Below, piece by piece: positions 17,104 to 26,655 of a stretch of 64,000 nucleotides of DNA. Positions within the stretch are counted from its first letter, which is position 1. Each line of letters opens with the position of its first letter. The stretch covers positions 62,001-126,000 of the forward strand of contig JAFGFE010000006.1 of NCBI GenBank assembly GCA_016931225.1, read 5' to 3'. The translations under genes were made by a program, and so were the position numbers. The DNA is from Candidatus Zymogenaceae bacterium (GTDB lineage Bacteria > Desulfobacterota > Zymogenia > Zymogenales > Zymogenaceae). The notes under the pieces were generated by a model that searched no databases, had not been told where the DNA came from, and saw only the letters and a program-made list of their open reading frames with translations.

Positions 17104-17571
17104 ATGACATCACATACTGACACATCACCAAAACCTTCCCGCTCGAAGCGCTGCCGAATCGCACACAAAGGCGCCCATGTCTTTTTCGGCATGCTGGCGG
17201 TCGTCGGATTTGCGCTGTTGTTCGGCCTGGTGGTCATGTGGTTGTGGAATTGGCTGCTGCCGGAACTTTTCGGCATAGCCGCCATCGGCTACTGGCAGGC
17301 CTTCGGTCTGGTGATCCTGGCTCGGATCCTCTTCGGCGGGATCCTGCCTGGATTCCACCCCAAATCAAAACACCGGTCCCCGTGGCCTCCCATACCGCCC
17401 CGTCCCCACGACCCGGACGTCAACGGCGGCGATATTTGGGGCCATATGGACAGGCGTTCTCATCGCTGGTGGTATTACAAAAAATTCTGGAAGGATGTGG
17501 GCAAAACCGCATTCGATGAATACATGAAGCAGTATGAGGAGAAAACTCCTCCCACCGACGATGATAAATAA
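17104..17571 (+). CDS. Membrane protein paired with the sigma factor
   Basis: 155 residues. Two hydrophobic segments at about residues 22-47 and 52-75 (FFGMLAVVGFALLFGLVVMW, then FGIAAIGYWQAFGLVILARI) are followed by a polar, Pro- and His-rich cytoplasmic tail. Small proteins with the MWLWNWLLPELFG pattern often sit next to ECF sigma genes in Gram-negative bacteria. It may act as an anti-sigma factor or envelope stress sensor; this is inferred from position only. Confidence 0.7.
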   Translation: MTSHTDTSPKPSRSKRCRIAHKGAHVFFGMLAVVGFALLFGLVVMWLWNWLLPELFGIAAIGYWQAFGLVILARILFGGILPGFHPKSKHRSPWPPIPPRPHDPDVNGGDIWGHMDRRSHRWWYYKKFWKDVGKTAFDEYMKQYEEKTPPTDDDK

Positions 17572-17585
17572 CCACCCCTTACAAT

Positions 17586-17609
17586 CCGGCCCGCCAAAAG
17601 GCGGGCCGG
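17586..17609 (+). terminator. Strong hairpin after the sigma factor operon
   Basis: CCGGCCCGCC and GGCGGGCCGG form a perfect 10-bp GC-rich stem with an AAAA loop, 14 bases after the membrane protein stop. No T-run follows, so it may act as a weak terminator or as an mRNA 3'-end stabiliser. Confidence 0.6.
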
Positions 17610-17631
17610 TGGTCGCGAGGGACGTATCACA

Positions 17632-18267
17632 ATGAAGTACACACACAGTGCGGAACATGTCACGATGTCCATCCCGGATCAGGCCCACACGTATGATATG
17701 CGCCATCGCGGTATCTCCCGGATCATGTACGCCCCCTTCCTGAGGCGAATCACCTCCCTCAACCCACAGGGGACGTGCCTTGAAGTGGGGGCCGGGACCG
17801 GGCTTTTCACTCGTCTCTTCGCAAAAAGATTCCCGGACGCCCGGATTACCGCCATCGACATCTCAAAGAACATGGCCGAGCGGGCGATACACATGATCGA
17901 GGAGACAGGCCTTTCAAAACGAATCGAGTATCTCATCTGTGACGCCGCCGATTCCGAGGTCATCACCTATCTCGGTCCCTTCGACTTCATCTGTTCGGTC
18001 TATTCACTGCATCACTGGGAGGAACCGACAAAAATCATGGAAAACCTGATCGGCTCACTCAATCCCGGCGGGATCCTCTTTATCGGCGATTTGCGTCGGA
18101 CGGCGCTGTTCTCTCCGGTTCACGGACGAAGGGCGAATCCCGATTCCCCCATCGCTCCGTACAGCCGTGCGGAACTTGCCCGCCTGGCGGCCCTCCTGCC
18201 CGCGGGTAAATATGAAATCCATTCGACGTTCCCCTACCTGATACAGTCGCTGACCATAAAAAAATAA
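17632..18267 (+). CDS. Class I SAM-dependent methyltransferase
   Basis: 211 residues with a Rossmann-type methyltransferase core: motif I CLEVGAGTGLFTRLFAKRFP at about 49-68, an acidic strand ITAIDISKNMAERA, motif II/III around FDFICSVYSLHHWEEP, and the post-motif LNPGGILFIGDLRR. This layout is that of small ubiE-like or type 11 methyltransferases that act on small molecules or lipids. Substrate cannot be told. It lies downstream of the GC-rich hairpin and may be transcribed separately. Confidence 0.85.
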   Translation: MKYTHSAEHVTMSIPDQAHTYDMRHRGISRIMYAPFLRRITSLNPQGTCLEVGAGTGLFTRLFAKRFPDARITAIDISKNMAERAIHMIEETGLSKRIEYLICDAADSEVITYLGPFDFICSVYSLHHWEEPTKIMENLIGSLNPGGILFIGDLRRTALFSPVHGRRANPDSPIAPYSRAELARLAALLPAGKYEIHSTFPYLIQSLTIKK

Positions 18268-18633
18268 CGTTTTTTTGAAAAGAGAGGCTTGCGCTACCCG
18301 TCCCGGTCACCTGCTCCACGACCTGAGAGCATATTCACATTTTGATTTCCAAAAATCTCCATCGACACAGGGAGGCGCCATATCCATACATCCCTGATGG
18401 ATCAGGGATTCTCCGCACCACGTGATTACGGATGTCCGCTCGGGTCTCTACCTTATCCCGTGTACGCACTGTGTCGTTTTTCCGCAACCGGGTGTCGATC
18501 GCTCCGGAAGCCGGCGTATGTCGTCCGAATTTAATCGTTATCGAAATAATTGTCTTGTCACACCCTTTCTTTTGATGATACAATTTGATGCACGGTACAT
18601 GACATTTTCACAATCCTCTCGTGGAGCGATGCA
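18268..18633 (+). promoter_or_regulatory. Intergenic region with palindrome and candidate promoter
   Basis: A perfect 8-bp inverted repeat TCCCTGAT-gg-ATCAGGGA lies at 18391-18408 and could be an operator. A candidate promoter, TTGTCA (18555-18560) with an 18-base spacer to TACAAT (18579-18584), is 50 bases before the oxidoreductase start. No open reading frame with a good start is seen in this stretch. Confidence 0.45.
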
Positions 18634-19851
18634 ATGACAAAACGAGGCAAGGAGTTTAAGAGCAATTTCTGGGCACGCAATCCGTTGTTCGATTATGTAC
18701 CCCCCGAAGACAAGTATCTCTTCGCCCTGGATGAACCGACCTATTCGTTCAATATCATCGGCTGCGGCATCATGGGTCAGGAGCACCTGCGCATGACCAT
18801 CTTCGAGGGACGGGGCACCGTCCACGGCGTGTACGACACGAGTCCCCTGAGCATCGAAAAGACGAAGCTGGCCTTCGGCGCCCTCTGTCCCGGTAAAGAG
18901 CTTGTGGTGTATGACTCCCTTGAGGCGGCCTGTAACGATCCCGATGTCGATGGATTGATCATCTGCACCCCGAATTACAGCCATATCGACATCGTTCGGG
19001 TTGCGGCGAAATCGGGAAAGCACATCCTTCTGGAAAAACCGATGGCGACGACCGTCCGAGACGCCCACGAAATACTGAACATAGCGCAAAACCATCCGGC
19101 GGTCTTCCAGCTCGGCCTGCAGTATCGCTACAAGGCGATATACGTGGAGTCCATCCACGAGGCTTTAGAGAGAAAGGCCGTGGGAGATATCAAGATGATA
19201 ACCATCATGGAGCACCGGGTCCCGTTTCTCGACAAGGTCGACCAATGGAACAAGTTTTCACGATACTCCGGCGGCACCCTGGTTGAAAAATGTTGCCATT
19301 ACTTCGATCTGCTCAACCTCTTCGCCCAGTCGAAGCCGAAGAGTGTCTTCGCCACCGGCTCTCAAGCGGTCAATTTTATCGACTTCACCCGCGGAACCCA
19401 ACGATCGGACATCATCGACAACGCCCTGGTGACGGTGGTGTATGAGAATAATGTTCGGGCGAGCTTCAACCTGTGTATGTTCTCCCCGATGTTCTACGAA
19501 GAGATCGTCATCTGCGGAGACGAGGGACGCCTCAAGGCCTTTGAACACGATACCTTCATCCCGGCGGAGCGTCCCAAGACGTACCTGGAGATACTTCGGG
19601 GCGAGCTGAAGCCATCCCGGATCACCACTCCCCTCTATCCCGGCTACATCGAGGAGGGGGGCCATAACGGCGCCACTTATTACGAACATGTCTATTTCAT
19701 CGACAACATCGAGGGGAAGACCACAAACACCCCCACCGCCCTTGAGGGTTTCTGGTCCATCGTCGTGGGGGCCGCGGCCGAGGAATCTGCGGCCACAGGG
19801 AAGATCATCGAGATCGATGACTATCTGAAGAGAAACGAAATCACGATCTGA
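18634..19851 (+). CDS. Gfo/Idh/MocA family oxidoreductase
   Basis: 405 residues. A Rossmann NAD(P) site is seen near residues 30-50 (SFNIIGCGIMGQEHLRM), followed by DGLIICTPNYSHIDIV and the family's EKPMATTV motif with its Lys (LLEKPM). The second domain has the alpha/beta sheet with GGTLVEKCCHYFDLLN, which holds the catalytic His. Members oxidise or reduce sugars, inositols and similar compounds. It stands alone with its own candidate promoter. Substrate unknown. Confidence 0.88.
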   Translation: MTKRGKEFKSNFWARNPLFDYVPPEDKYLFALDEPTYSFNIIGCGIMGQEHLRMTIFEGRGTVHGVYDTSPLSIEKTKLAFGALCPGKELVVYDSLEAACNDPDVDGLIICTPNYSHIDIVRVAAKSGKHILLEKPMATTVRDAHEILNIAQNHPAVFQLGLQYRYKAIYVESIHEALERKAVGDIKMITIMEHRVPFLDKVDQWNKFSRYSGGTLVEKCCHYFDLLNLFAQSKPKSVFATGSQAVNFIDFTRGTQRSDIIDNALVTVVYENNVRASFNLCMFSPMFYEEIVICGDEGRLKAFEHDTFIPAERPKTYLEILRGELKPSRITTPLYPGYIEEGGHNGATYYEHVYFIDNIEGKTTNTPTALEGFWSIVVGAAAEESAATGKIIEIDDYLKRNEITI

Positions 19852-20024
19852 CACGCCGGCGACAATCACCGGATTCCGATCAACTCCACAGGGTCAATCG
19901 CACCGAGCGCGCCTCAATCGATCCCGAAAGCAAGGACGTATTCACCGTTCATCCCGCACCAACGCCGATACTCCCCGCTTTCGTTCTGTGTGACTGAATA
20001 CGGGAGACAACGCCACTCCCCGCC

Positions 20025-20882
20025 CTACCCGAATCGATTCACCACAAACACGCCGAACAGGACGACGCCTCCCCCGACGAGGGAGACGACGGTGGGCATT
20101 TCATGGATCACCAGGAATCCGAGCACTATGCTCAACACCGGCACGACGTAGAGGAACGTCGCCGCCCGGGACGCAGGCATCCGGGAGAGCACGAACGACC
20201 ACGCCACGTACGCCACCACCGCCGGGAACACACCCAGATAGACGACGGCCAGGGTAGAAAACAGCGACGCCCCCGCCACTTCCTCCCCGATGCCGATCAG
20301 TCCGGGGAGCATAAAAAGTGTGCCGAACCAGATGGCGTACGTCACGACCTCGAGGCTCGAGTACGTCACCAGCAGCGGTTTTTGAACCACGAAGTAGATG
20401 CTCGTGCAAATCGCCGCGATAAAGACAAAGAGGCTCCCCACATCGGCGCTTACCCCCCCCTCGCCCTCTCCGAAGGCGATAACCCCCACTCCCGCAAGGC
20501 TTACCAGCATCCCCAGCCATCCCACACCGCGCACCTTTTCTTTGAGAAACAGCACCGATATGACCGCGGTAATCACGACGGCGGTGTTGATGATGAAGCA
20601 CGCAGACGCCGCGGTGGTTGTTTTCTCGCCGATGTTGAGCAAGATATTATATATACTAATGCCCGAAACGCCGATGAGCAGAAAGCGGGGTAACTCGGAG
20701 AGGGTGGGTATCCGGATCTTCCGAAACACGGCCACCGGCACGAGAACGATCGAGGCAACCAGATAGCGAAACACCGCCAGGTGCACCGGGGAATAGTCAA
20801 CCAGCGCCGCCTTGATGCCGACGAACGCCGACGCCCAGAGCGTCACGGTAATGAAGAGAGCAATGAAGATGGAGAGGTTCAT
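20025..20882 (-). CDS. DMT-superfamily (EamA) transporter
   Basis: 285 residues with ten hydrophobic segments arranged as two EamA repeats. The first starts at LFITVTLWASAFVGIKAAL, and the second at AGASLFSTLAVVYLGVFPAVVAYVAWSFVLSRM. The pattern is that of drug/metabolite exporters of the inner membrane (RhaT/EamA-type). A near-perfect inverted repeat lies upstream of its start. Substrate unknown. Confidence 0.9.
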   Translation of the reverse strand: MNLSIFIALFITVTLWASAFVGIKAALVDYSPVHLAVFRYLVASIVLVPVAVFRKIRIPTLSELPRFLLIGVSGISIYNILLNIGEKTTTAASACFIINTAVVITAVISVLFLKEKVRGVGWLGMLVSLAGVGVIAFGEGEGGVSADVGSLFVFIAAICTSIYFVVQKPLLVTYSSLEVVTYAIWFGTLFMLPGLIGIGEEVAGASLFSTLAVVYLGVFPAVVAYVAWSFVLSRMPASRAATFLYVVPVLSIVLGFLVIHEMPTVVSLVGGGVVLFGVFVVNRFG

Positions 20883-20918
20883 TGTATCGGTCTCATGATC
20901 CCCACGTCATAAAATACA

Positions 20919-20951
20919 CGGGATATTCCCGACATACACCGGAATATCCCG
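20919..20951. promoter_or_regulatory. 11-bp inverted repeat between divergent genes
   Basis: CGGGATATTCC and GGAATATCCCG form a perfect 11-bp dyad with an 11-base centre, 37 bases upstream of the transporter start and about 110 bases upstream of the dehydratase operon promoter. It fits an operator or a terminator-like attenuator; no T-run follows it on either strand. Confidence 0.5.
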
Positions 20952-21060
20952 ACCATGATTACCTCTACACCATTATCAGGTAAATGTCAAAACATTTCAT
21001 CCTCGAAAACACACAAGCGGTAATGCGTTCACTTTTCAGGCGGCCGAGTGAAATATTTTC

Positions 21061-21101
21061 TTGACATATAATCATGTGTTGTGTATAGTGAACAATGTTC
21101 A
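21061..21101 (+). promoter_or_regulatory. Sigma-70 promoter with overlapping operator for the dehydratase operon
   Basis: TTGACA at 21061-21066 and TATAGT at 21084-21089 are spaced by exactly 17 bases, an excellent sigma-70 promoter. The palindrome TGAACA-A-TGTTCA at 21089-21101 covers the likely transcription start, so a repressor could block initiation there. The leader to the first start codon is about 190 bases. Confidence 0.72.
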
Positions 21102-21288
21102 GCATAGTATATACTGTATCATCTATTTAAATAAATCGTCACCCTGTCAATTTTTTATACTGCACGCTGTATGTTCTGTATGCGTATCATCGTTAGACCG
21201 AGAATTTCTCTTCGGCATGTATCGGTATCGCTTCTCAAACACGGCGAATCATACAGATTATATTCCACATACAGTCATCGGAGGATAT

Positions 21289-22359
21289 ATGAAAAACGTT
21301 CTGTATGCGTGTTCATACGTTCCCGTTGAAATCGTGACCGCCTGCGGTCTCACTCCGGTCTGGCTTTTGCCCGAAGGCGAGCCGCAAAACGCCGATCAGT
21401 ATATCCATTCTCTCCTCTGTCCTTACGTGAGAAAGCTCTGCGCCGCCGTCATGTCCGATATCGCAGACATGCCGGTTGGAGTAATCCTGACCAACTCCTG
21501 CGACGGGATGCGACGCCTGGCCGACGTCATCCGTGTCTATCGTCCGGACCTGCCCCTCCTTTTTCTGGATGTGCCGCACAAGACGGATCCCGAATCCGTC
21601 GATCTGTTTGCAGTGCGACTCCGCCAATTCGCCGATAAACTGGCATCGACTTTTCAGGGGAGACCGGCGGACGACGACGCCCTGTGGCGGTCGATCGGCA
21701 GGCACAACAGCGTCCGCCTCGACATGCAGGAGCTTTTCATGCAGCTCAGAACGGCGACTCCCATCGTCTCGGGCTCCGAGGTTTTCCAGTTTTCAAAGGA
21801 GGCGATCACATCGGACATCGACGACTTCCTCCCCTCACTGCATCGTTTCCTTGCACACATCAGCGGGCGAAAACGGTCGATGGCCTCCCGGCCGGCTTCT
21901 CGGATCATGATTTATGGAAACATCCTGACCACACCGGATCTTGTCCGAATTATTGAAAATTCCGGCGCCGTCGTGGTGTCTCTGGATCATTGTTTCGGCG
22001 AGCGTTGCTTCGATCTTCCCGTCTCAACCGACACCGATTCCCCCTATACCGCCCTCGCCCGGCGATACCTCACCCGTTCTCCCTGTCCCCGCATGGGGGG
22101 GCTTTTGGACCAGCGGATAGTCGACATCGCATCCCTGGCCGAAGAAGCACGGGCCGACGGCGTGATCTACAGCAGTGTCATGCATTGCGACCATTTTCTC
22201 TACGACGCACCCTCTACCATCGGCAGCCTCAAGGGACGGGATGTGCCGGTTCTTTTGCTTCGGCACGACGGTGAATGGAATGCTCTTGGACAGGTCAAAA
22301 CCCGTATCGAGGCGTTCCTTGAGACAATAGAGAATCGAAAGGTGCACCGCTATGCTTAA
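21289..22359 (+). CDS. 2-hydroxyacyl-CoA dehydratase subunit (HgdB/BcrC family), first of pair
   Basis: 356 residues from the ATG at 21289, which has a GGAGG site 6 bases upstream; the longer frame upstream reads through the promoter and leader. Family marks are CSYVPVEIVTACGLTPVWLLPEG at the N-terminus, a cluster-ligand-type TNSCDGMRR and late cysteines GERC and VMHCDHFLYD. Such subunits bind a [4Fe-4S] cluster and, with a partner and an ATP-driven activator, remove water from 2-hydroxyacyl-CoAs or reduce aromatic CoA esters. The partner gene overlaps its end by 8 bases. No activator gene is in the window. Confidence 0.85.
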   Translation: MKNVLYACSYVPVEIVTACGLTPVWLLPEGEPQNADQYIHSLLCPYVRKLCAAVMSDIADMPVGVILTNSCDGMRRLADVIRVYRPDLPLLFLDVPHKTDPESVDLFAVRLRQFADKLASTFQGRPADDDALWRSIGRHNSVRLDMQELFMQLRTATPIVSGSEVFQFSKEAITSDIDDFLPSLHRFLAHISGRKRSMASRPASRIMIYGNILTTPDLVRIIENSGAVVVSLDHCFGERCFDLPVSTDTDSPYTALARRYLTRSPCPRMGGLLDQRIVDIASLAEEARADGVIYSSVMHCDHFLYDAPSTIGSLKGRDVPVLLLRHDGEWNALGQVKTRIEAFLETIENRKVHRYA

Positions 22360-23572
22360 AACCATGCTTTCCGAGATGAAAAAACGGTCTCGTGCGGCGC
22401 TGGAAAAACGGTGGAGTCCCCGATTCTTTTGGTTTTCCCAGTGGGCGGAGACGATGCTTCGAGCCTTCGAGAAGGATATGCCGACAGTATTCACCACTTA
22501 TTACACATTTCCGATGGAAATCCTGGCCGCCTTTGATGTCGCCCATTTTGATTTCGAGCTGGCCGCTTCCATGCTCGCATCAACGGAGCTTGCCGAGCCC
22601 CTGCTGGTGCGTGCCGACGACCTGGGATACGATACAGACATCTGCTCATTTCATCGGGCGAGCATGGGCGCCCATGATATGAGCCTCTACCCGGAATCCA
22701 AACTGTTTCTGACCACGTCGTCATTCTGTAACGGCAAGTGGAAAGTCAACGAGGTCCTGAGCAGATCTATGAATGCGGAGCCCTACCTGGTATCCATCCC
22801 CCAGGATATGTCCGTCGAATCGATTCGGTATGTGGCGACCCAGCTCAGGGAGGCTGCGGAAAAGATCTCCGTGGTTTCGGGACAGGCCTTTGATATCGAC
22901 AGGCTCAGGGAGGCGCTTCGTATATCAAATCAGGCTCGAACGGCGCATCTGAGGATGCTGGAGTGCCTGAAACACCGTCCCGCCCCCTGGGGCGGCATTC
23001 AGTTGATGCAATATTCAATATTTTCCCGGATGTTTGCCGGAACGAAGACCCAAAAAACCATTCACGAAGCCTTCGCCGATGCGCTTGGGGAGCGGATCGA
23101 ATCAGGAACGCTTCGACCGGAAAGTAGAAGGCTCTATTGGTTCGCCTGGGTTCCCACCTATCAGACGAATATCTTCGATACCTTCGCCCGATATGAAACC
23201 GCCGTCGTTCATTTTGAAACCCTGAACGTCTTCTGGGACGAACTGGACGAGAGGAATCCGTTTGAATCCCTGGCGCTGAAATGCCTCCAGGATCCCTTCC
23301 AGGGGCCGACGGAACACAGGCTCTCGGGGCTTTCGGGCCTCTTCGAAGATTTTTCCATCGACGGGGCCGTATTGTTCGCCACTCCGGGATGTCGCCACTC
23401 CAGCGGTGCATACGGCATCATCAGGGACGCCGTGGTCGATCAAGGACGTCCCTTCCTCATGCTGGATGTCGACATCGGTGATCCCAGGAAATATGCGCCC
23501 GAACAAACCGGCATCAGGCTGGAGGGATTTATGGAACTTCTTCACAACAACGAACGGGCTTTTCCGTCGTGA
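22352..23572 (+). CDS. 2-hydroxyacyl-CoA dehydratase subunit, second of pair
   Basis: 406 residues. N-terminal TYYTFPMEILAAFDV, DICSFHRASMG and TTSSFCNGKWK are the usual cysteine-bearing stretches of 2-hydroxyacyl-CoA dehydratase D-components. A late FATPGCRHSSGAYG supplies the third cysteine region, and PFLMLDVDIGDPR closes the fold. It overlaps the first subunit gene by 8 bases, implying coupled translation and a heterodimer. Whether the substrate is 2-hydroxyglutaryl-, lactoyl-, phenyllactyl- or aromatic CoA cannot be told. Confidence 0.85.
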   Translation: MLKTMLSEMKKRSRAALEKRWSPRFFWFSQWAETMLRAFEKDMPTVFTTYYTFPMEILAAFDVAHFDFELAASMLASTELAEPLLVRADDLGYDTDICSFHRASMGAHDMSLYPESKLFLTTSSFCNGKWKVNEVLSRSMNAEPYLVSIPQDMSVESIRYVATQLREAAEKISVVSGQAFDIDRLREALRISNQARTAHLRMLECLKHRPAPWGGIQLMQYSIFSRMFAGTKTQKTIHEAFADALGERIESGTLRPESRRLYWFAWVPTYQTNIFDTFARYETAVVHFETLNVFWDELDERNPFESLALKCLQDPFQGPTEHRLSGLSGLFEDFSIDGAVLFATPGCRHSSGAYGIIRDAVVDQGRPFLMLDVDIGDPRKYAPEQTGIRLEGFMELLHNNERAFPS

Positions 23573-23645
23573 CCGTATCCGGTCGGAGACGGAAAAGTCG
23601 CCTTACATACATATGATACGTAACCCATGAGAAGGGAGAAATCGA

Positions 23646-24077
23646 ATGAAAATCACAGCAGAAATGTGGGACATGCTCCAGGAACATCTGGGCTACACCG
23701 ACGAGCAGATGAAGATGTTTAAAGATCTTCCTCGAAACACCGACGTGATGGTGAAGGCGCCCGATCTTATGAACAAAACCATCACCTGCACGGTTGTCGA
23801 CTCCCACGGCTGCAACAGCCGCCACAGGGTCGGCGAGACGTTCTATTTCGACGGGGTGGGAAACCTCCTGACAAAACTCAGTCCGAAGCGCATTTGCGTC
23901 CACGCCCTCAATGCCATGTCGCCGTTGATCTTTACCGTAAATGAACTGATCTATGCCGGCGTCGATCCCAATGACATCCGCTTCAATCGTCTCGGCTGCC
24001 TTGATGTGGGCGTCAAGTGCGGCGGATGGGGGAGAATCGTCCTGGAAATCAAAGTCATCGATCGCATAAAAAAGTAA
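23646..24077 (+). CDS. TIGR04076-like small protein
   Basis: 143 residues. The C-terminal two-thirds (ITCTVVDSHGCNSRHRVGETFYF, then KRICVHALNAMSPLIF and LGCLDVGVKCGGWGRIVLEI) match the pattern of TIGR04076 proteins: a cysteine after a beta strand, HxVG, and a C-A-hydrophobic helix. Function is unknown. Ribosome binding site GAAGGGAGAAA lies just upstream. It sits between the dehydratase pair and the acyl-CoA dehydrogenase, so a role in that pathway is likely. Confidence 0.65.
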   Translation: MKITAEMWDMLQEHLGYTDEQMKMFKDLPRNTDVMVKAPDLMNKTITCTVVDSHGCNSRHRVGETFYFDGVGNLLTKLSPKRICVHALNAMSPLIFTVNELIYAGVDPNDIRFNRLGCLDVGVKCGGWGRIVLEIKVIDRIKK

Positions 24078-24098
24078 GAGCATACATAGGAGTGAGAC

Positions 24099-24605
24099 AT
24101 GAATCGTCCCGAAACATCCGCCGTAAAGGAACTCATCATCAAAAACTGGATGACCCATGACGCCATGTGGTTCTTCCACTCGATGAATGAAATCGGCATC
24201 GAGACCACGAACAAGATCAACCGGCAGGCGGTCAGATCGATGTCGGTCATCGAGATAAAACGGTTGAAAAAATTATATGGTGTGTCATCCATCGAAACCT
24301 TCGAAGAGTTTGCCGACTTTTTTCCCCGAGCCTTCGAGACGATTCTGGGGGAGTTCATGGAACTGGAGTACTCTTTTCCGGAGCATAATCGGCTCCACGG
24401 TGAATGGAAACAGAACAGGTGCTTTGCCTATCAGGGCATCAAGAATATCGGTGTCATCGATCAATACAAATGCGGCATCTTTCAGCGAATCGAGGGATGG
24501 TTCGAAGGATTGGGAATCAAATACACCGTTGAGCCGAAGGTGACCACATGCATAATGCACACCAACGGACGGTGTTATCAGGATTATCAATTCTTCTTTA
24601 AGTAG
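24099..24605 (+). CDS. Uncharacterised protein of the dehydratase operon (DUF6125-like)
   Basis: 168 residues, mostly helical at the start (HDAMWFFHSMNEIGIETTNKIN) with a C-terminal half holding three conserved-looking cysteines (DQYKCGIF, TTCIM, GRCYQDY). The layout resembles DUF6125 proteins, which are found with CoA metabolism genes in anaerobes; this match is from memory and uncertain. It begins 21 bases after the TIGR04076-like gene. Confidence 0.6.
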   Translation: MNRPETSAVKELIIKNWMTHDAMWFFHSMNEIGIETTNKINRQAVRSMSVIEIKRLKKLYGVSSIETFEEFADFFPRAFETILGEFMELEYSFPEHNRLHGEWKQNRCFAYQGIKNIGVIDQYKCGIFQRIEGWFEGLGIKYTVEPKVTTCIMHTNGRCYQDYQFFFK

Positions 24606-24681
24606 CCCGTACTGACGATTTTTTTGGATGTCGTTCTGAGCGAACCATGAGTCATATGTCCATTGCCGAAAGGAGAAAGGT

Positions 24682-26553
24682 ATGAAGAACTATCTAGTAG
24701 ACCCTCGGGACCAGCAGTTCGTGCTGTATGAACAGTTGGGGCTGGACGAACTGTGCGGAACCGAACCCTTTGAGGAGCATACCAGAGAAATATTCGACAT
24801 GGTCTTGAAGGAGGCGGAGCGATACGCCGTTGAGGTGATTGAGCCGACTATCAAGGACGGGGAGGATGAGGGGTGCCGCCTCGAGGACGGTGATGTCCTG
24901 GTACCGAAGTCGTTTCACCCCGCATACGAGCGATATCGCGAGGGCGGTTGGATTTCGATGAGCCGTGAACCCTCTGTTGGGGGGCAGGGCCTGCCGTATC
25001 TTCTGGAAGTCGCATCCCGGGAATTTTTGAACTGTAACGCGGCGTTATGCGCCTATCCCGGTCTTGCCGAGGGAGCGGCACACCTGATTCAGGAATTCGG
25101 CACCGAGCAGCAGAAGCGCGTGTACATGGAGAAGATGTTCGCCGGCGCCTGGGGCGGCACCATGGTGCTGACCGAGCCTGGGGCCGGGTCGGACGTTGGG
25201 GCGCTGACCACCACCGCCAAAAAAGAATCTGACGGCCCATACACCATCACCGGCACCAAGATATTCATCACCGGCGGCGATCAAGACCTCACCGAGAACA
25301 TCGTCCACATGGTGCTGGCCCGTATCGAGGGGGCCCCAGCGGGAACCCGCGGCGTCTCCCTGTTCCTGGTTCCCAAGTACCTGGTCAACAACGACGGCAC
25401 ACTGGGACGCCGAAACGATTATACCATCGGAGGCATTGAGAAGAAGATGGGATTTAAGGGCTCGGCGACGTGCCTGATGAACTTCGGCGACAACGGCGCC
25501 TGTTACGCAGAGCTTCTGGGAGAGGAAAACCGGGGTATGAGGAACATGTTCGTCCTGATGAACGAGGCCAGGATCGGCGTCGGCCTCAAGGGTCTTTCGG
25601 CCGCATCGCGATCGTACATGCTCGCCCTCAAGTACTCCCGGGAACGTATCCAGGGCACGGACCTTGCCAACTTCAGGAATCCCGAGGCGCCCCGGGTGCC
25701 GATCATCAACCACCCGGACGTCCGCAGGATGCTTCTCTGGATGAAGTCCCATACCGAGGCACTCAGGGCGATGATCTATTTTGCCGCCTGGTGTGAGGAC
25801 AAAGTCAAAACAACACGGGATATTGACGAGCAGGAAAAATGGCACGGCCTTTTTGAACTGCTCACACCCATCGTCAAGTCGTATGGATCGGACATCGGTT
25901 TCTCGGTGGCGGACCAGGCCATCATGGTGCACGGTGGATACGGCTACATCAAAGAATACCCGGTGGAGCAGATCCTGCGTGACGTGAAGATTGCGGCGAT
26001 CTTCGAGGGAACGAACGGCATCCAGGCGTTGGATCTTGTGGGAAGAAAATTGGGCCAGAAACAGGGGGCGCACTTCGCTGGTCTCATGGAGCACATGCGA
26101 AAGACCCTGAACACCGATAAGGAATCGACAAATGGTGTGACACCTCTCATCAAAGAGGCACAGTCGGCGGTGAATACCCTTGAGGAGATGGCAGAGTTCT
26201 TCGCCCGGTGCAGCAAGGAGGGAAAATTCCTGGTACCGATCAGCAACGCGTCGCCCTTTTTGAGCATGACGGCGACAATCATATCCGCCTGGATGCTGGT
26301 CTGGCAGGCTGCTATCGCACAGGAAAGGCTCGATTCCCTCTCCCGTGAAAAGAATGTTACGCCGGACGACTGGGTCAACTGGGCGCGGTTTCTCAACGAT
26401 ACGCCCGATGCCGCGTTCTACGCAGGGAAAATCGCCTCGGCCACCTACTTCATCAACAACATACTCCCACAGGCGGACGCCATCGCCCGGGCCATAAAGA
26501 CCGAAGATTTGTCACTCATCGAAATCGCCGATGCGTCATTCGGACCCGATTGA
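24682..26553 (+). CDS. Acyl-CoA dehydrogenase (long, ~620-residue type)
   Basis: 623 residues, longer than the 380-residue short-chain enzymes because of a C-terminal extension of about 180 residues. FAD and substrate motifs are clear: GAWGGTMVLTEPGAGSDVGAL, ITGTKIFITGGDQDL, LKYSRERIQG, MVHGGYGYIKEYPVEQILRDVKIAAIFEGTNGIQA, with the catalytic Glu in FEGTNG. The enzyme oxidises acyl-CoA to 2-enoyl-CoA (or runs in reverse in fermenters). AAAGGAGAAAGG precedes the start. It is the last gene of the operon and borders the integrated element. Confidence 0.93.
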   Translation: MKNYLVDPRDQQFVLYEQLGLDELCGTEPFEEHTREIFDMVLKEAERYAVEVIEPTIKDGEDEGCRLEDGDVLVPKSFHPAYERYREGGWISMSREPSVGGQGLPYLLEVASREFLNCNAALCAYPGLAEGAAHLIQEFGTEQQKRVYMEKMFAGAWGGTMVLTEPGAGSDVGALTTTAKKESDGPYTITGTKIFITGGDQDLTENIVHMVLARIEGAPAGTRGVSLFLVPKYLVNNDGTLGRRNDYTIGGIEKKMGFKGSATCLMNFGDNGACYAELLGEENRGMRNMFVLMNEARIGVGLKGLSAASRSYMLALKYSRERIQGTDLANFRNPEAPRVPIINHPDVRRMLLWMKSHTEALRAMIYFAAWCEDKVKTTRDIDEQEKWHGLFELLTPIVKSYGSDIGFSVADQAIMVHGGYGYIKEYPVEQILRDVKIAAIFEGTNGIQALDLVGRKLGQKQGAHFAGLMEHMRKTLNTDKESTNGVTPLIKEAQSAVNTLEEMAEFFARCSKEGKFLVPISNASPFLSMTATIISAWMLVWQAAIAQERLDSLSREKNVTPDDWVNWARFLNDTPDAAFYAGKIASATYFINNILPQADAIARAIKTEDLSLIEIADASFGPD

Positions 26554-26563
26554 TGTAAAAAAG

Positions 26564-26580
26564 CGTTCTTTTAAAGAACG
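26564..26580 (-). terminator. Terminator downstream of the integrase gene
   Basis: CGTTCTTT-t-AAAGAACG is a short perfect dyad. Read on the minus strand it is followed by a run of T, so it fits a rho-independent terminator for the integrase transcript and may also stop the acyl-CoA dehydrogenase transcript from the other side. The left attachment site should lie between here and 26656 but cannot be delimited without the right end. Confidence 0.65.
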
Positions 26581-26655
26581 TAATGCGTCGATATCCTTTT
26601 ATTTGACTAATGTTCTCCCCACAATGAAATTTATAGCAATATGCAATAATATCGG

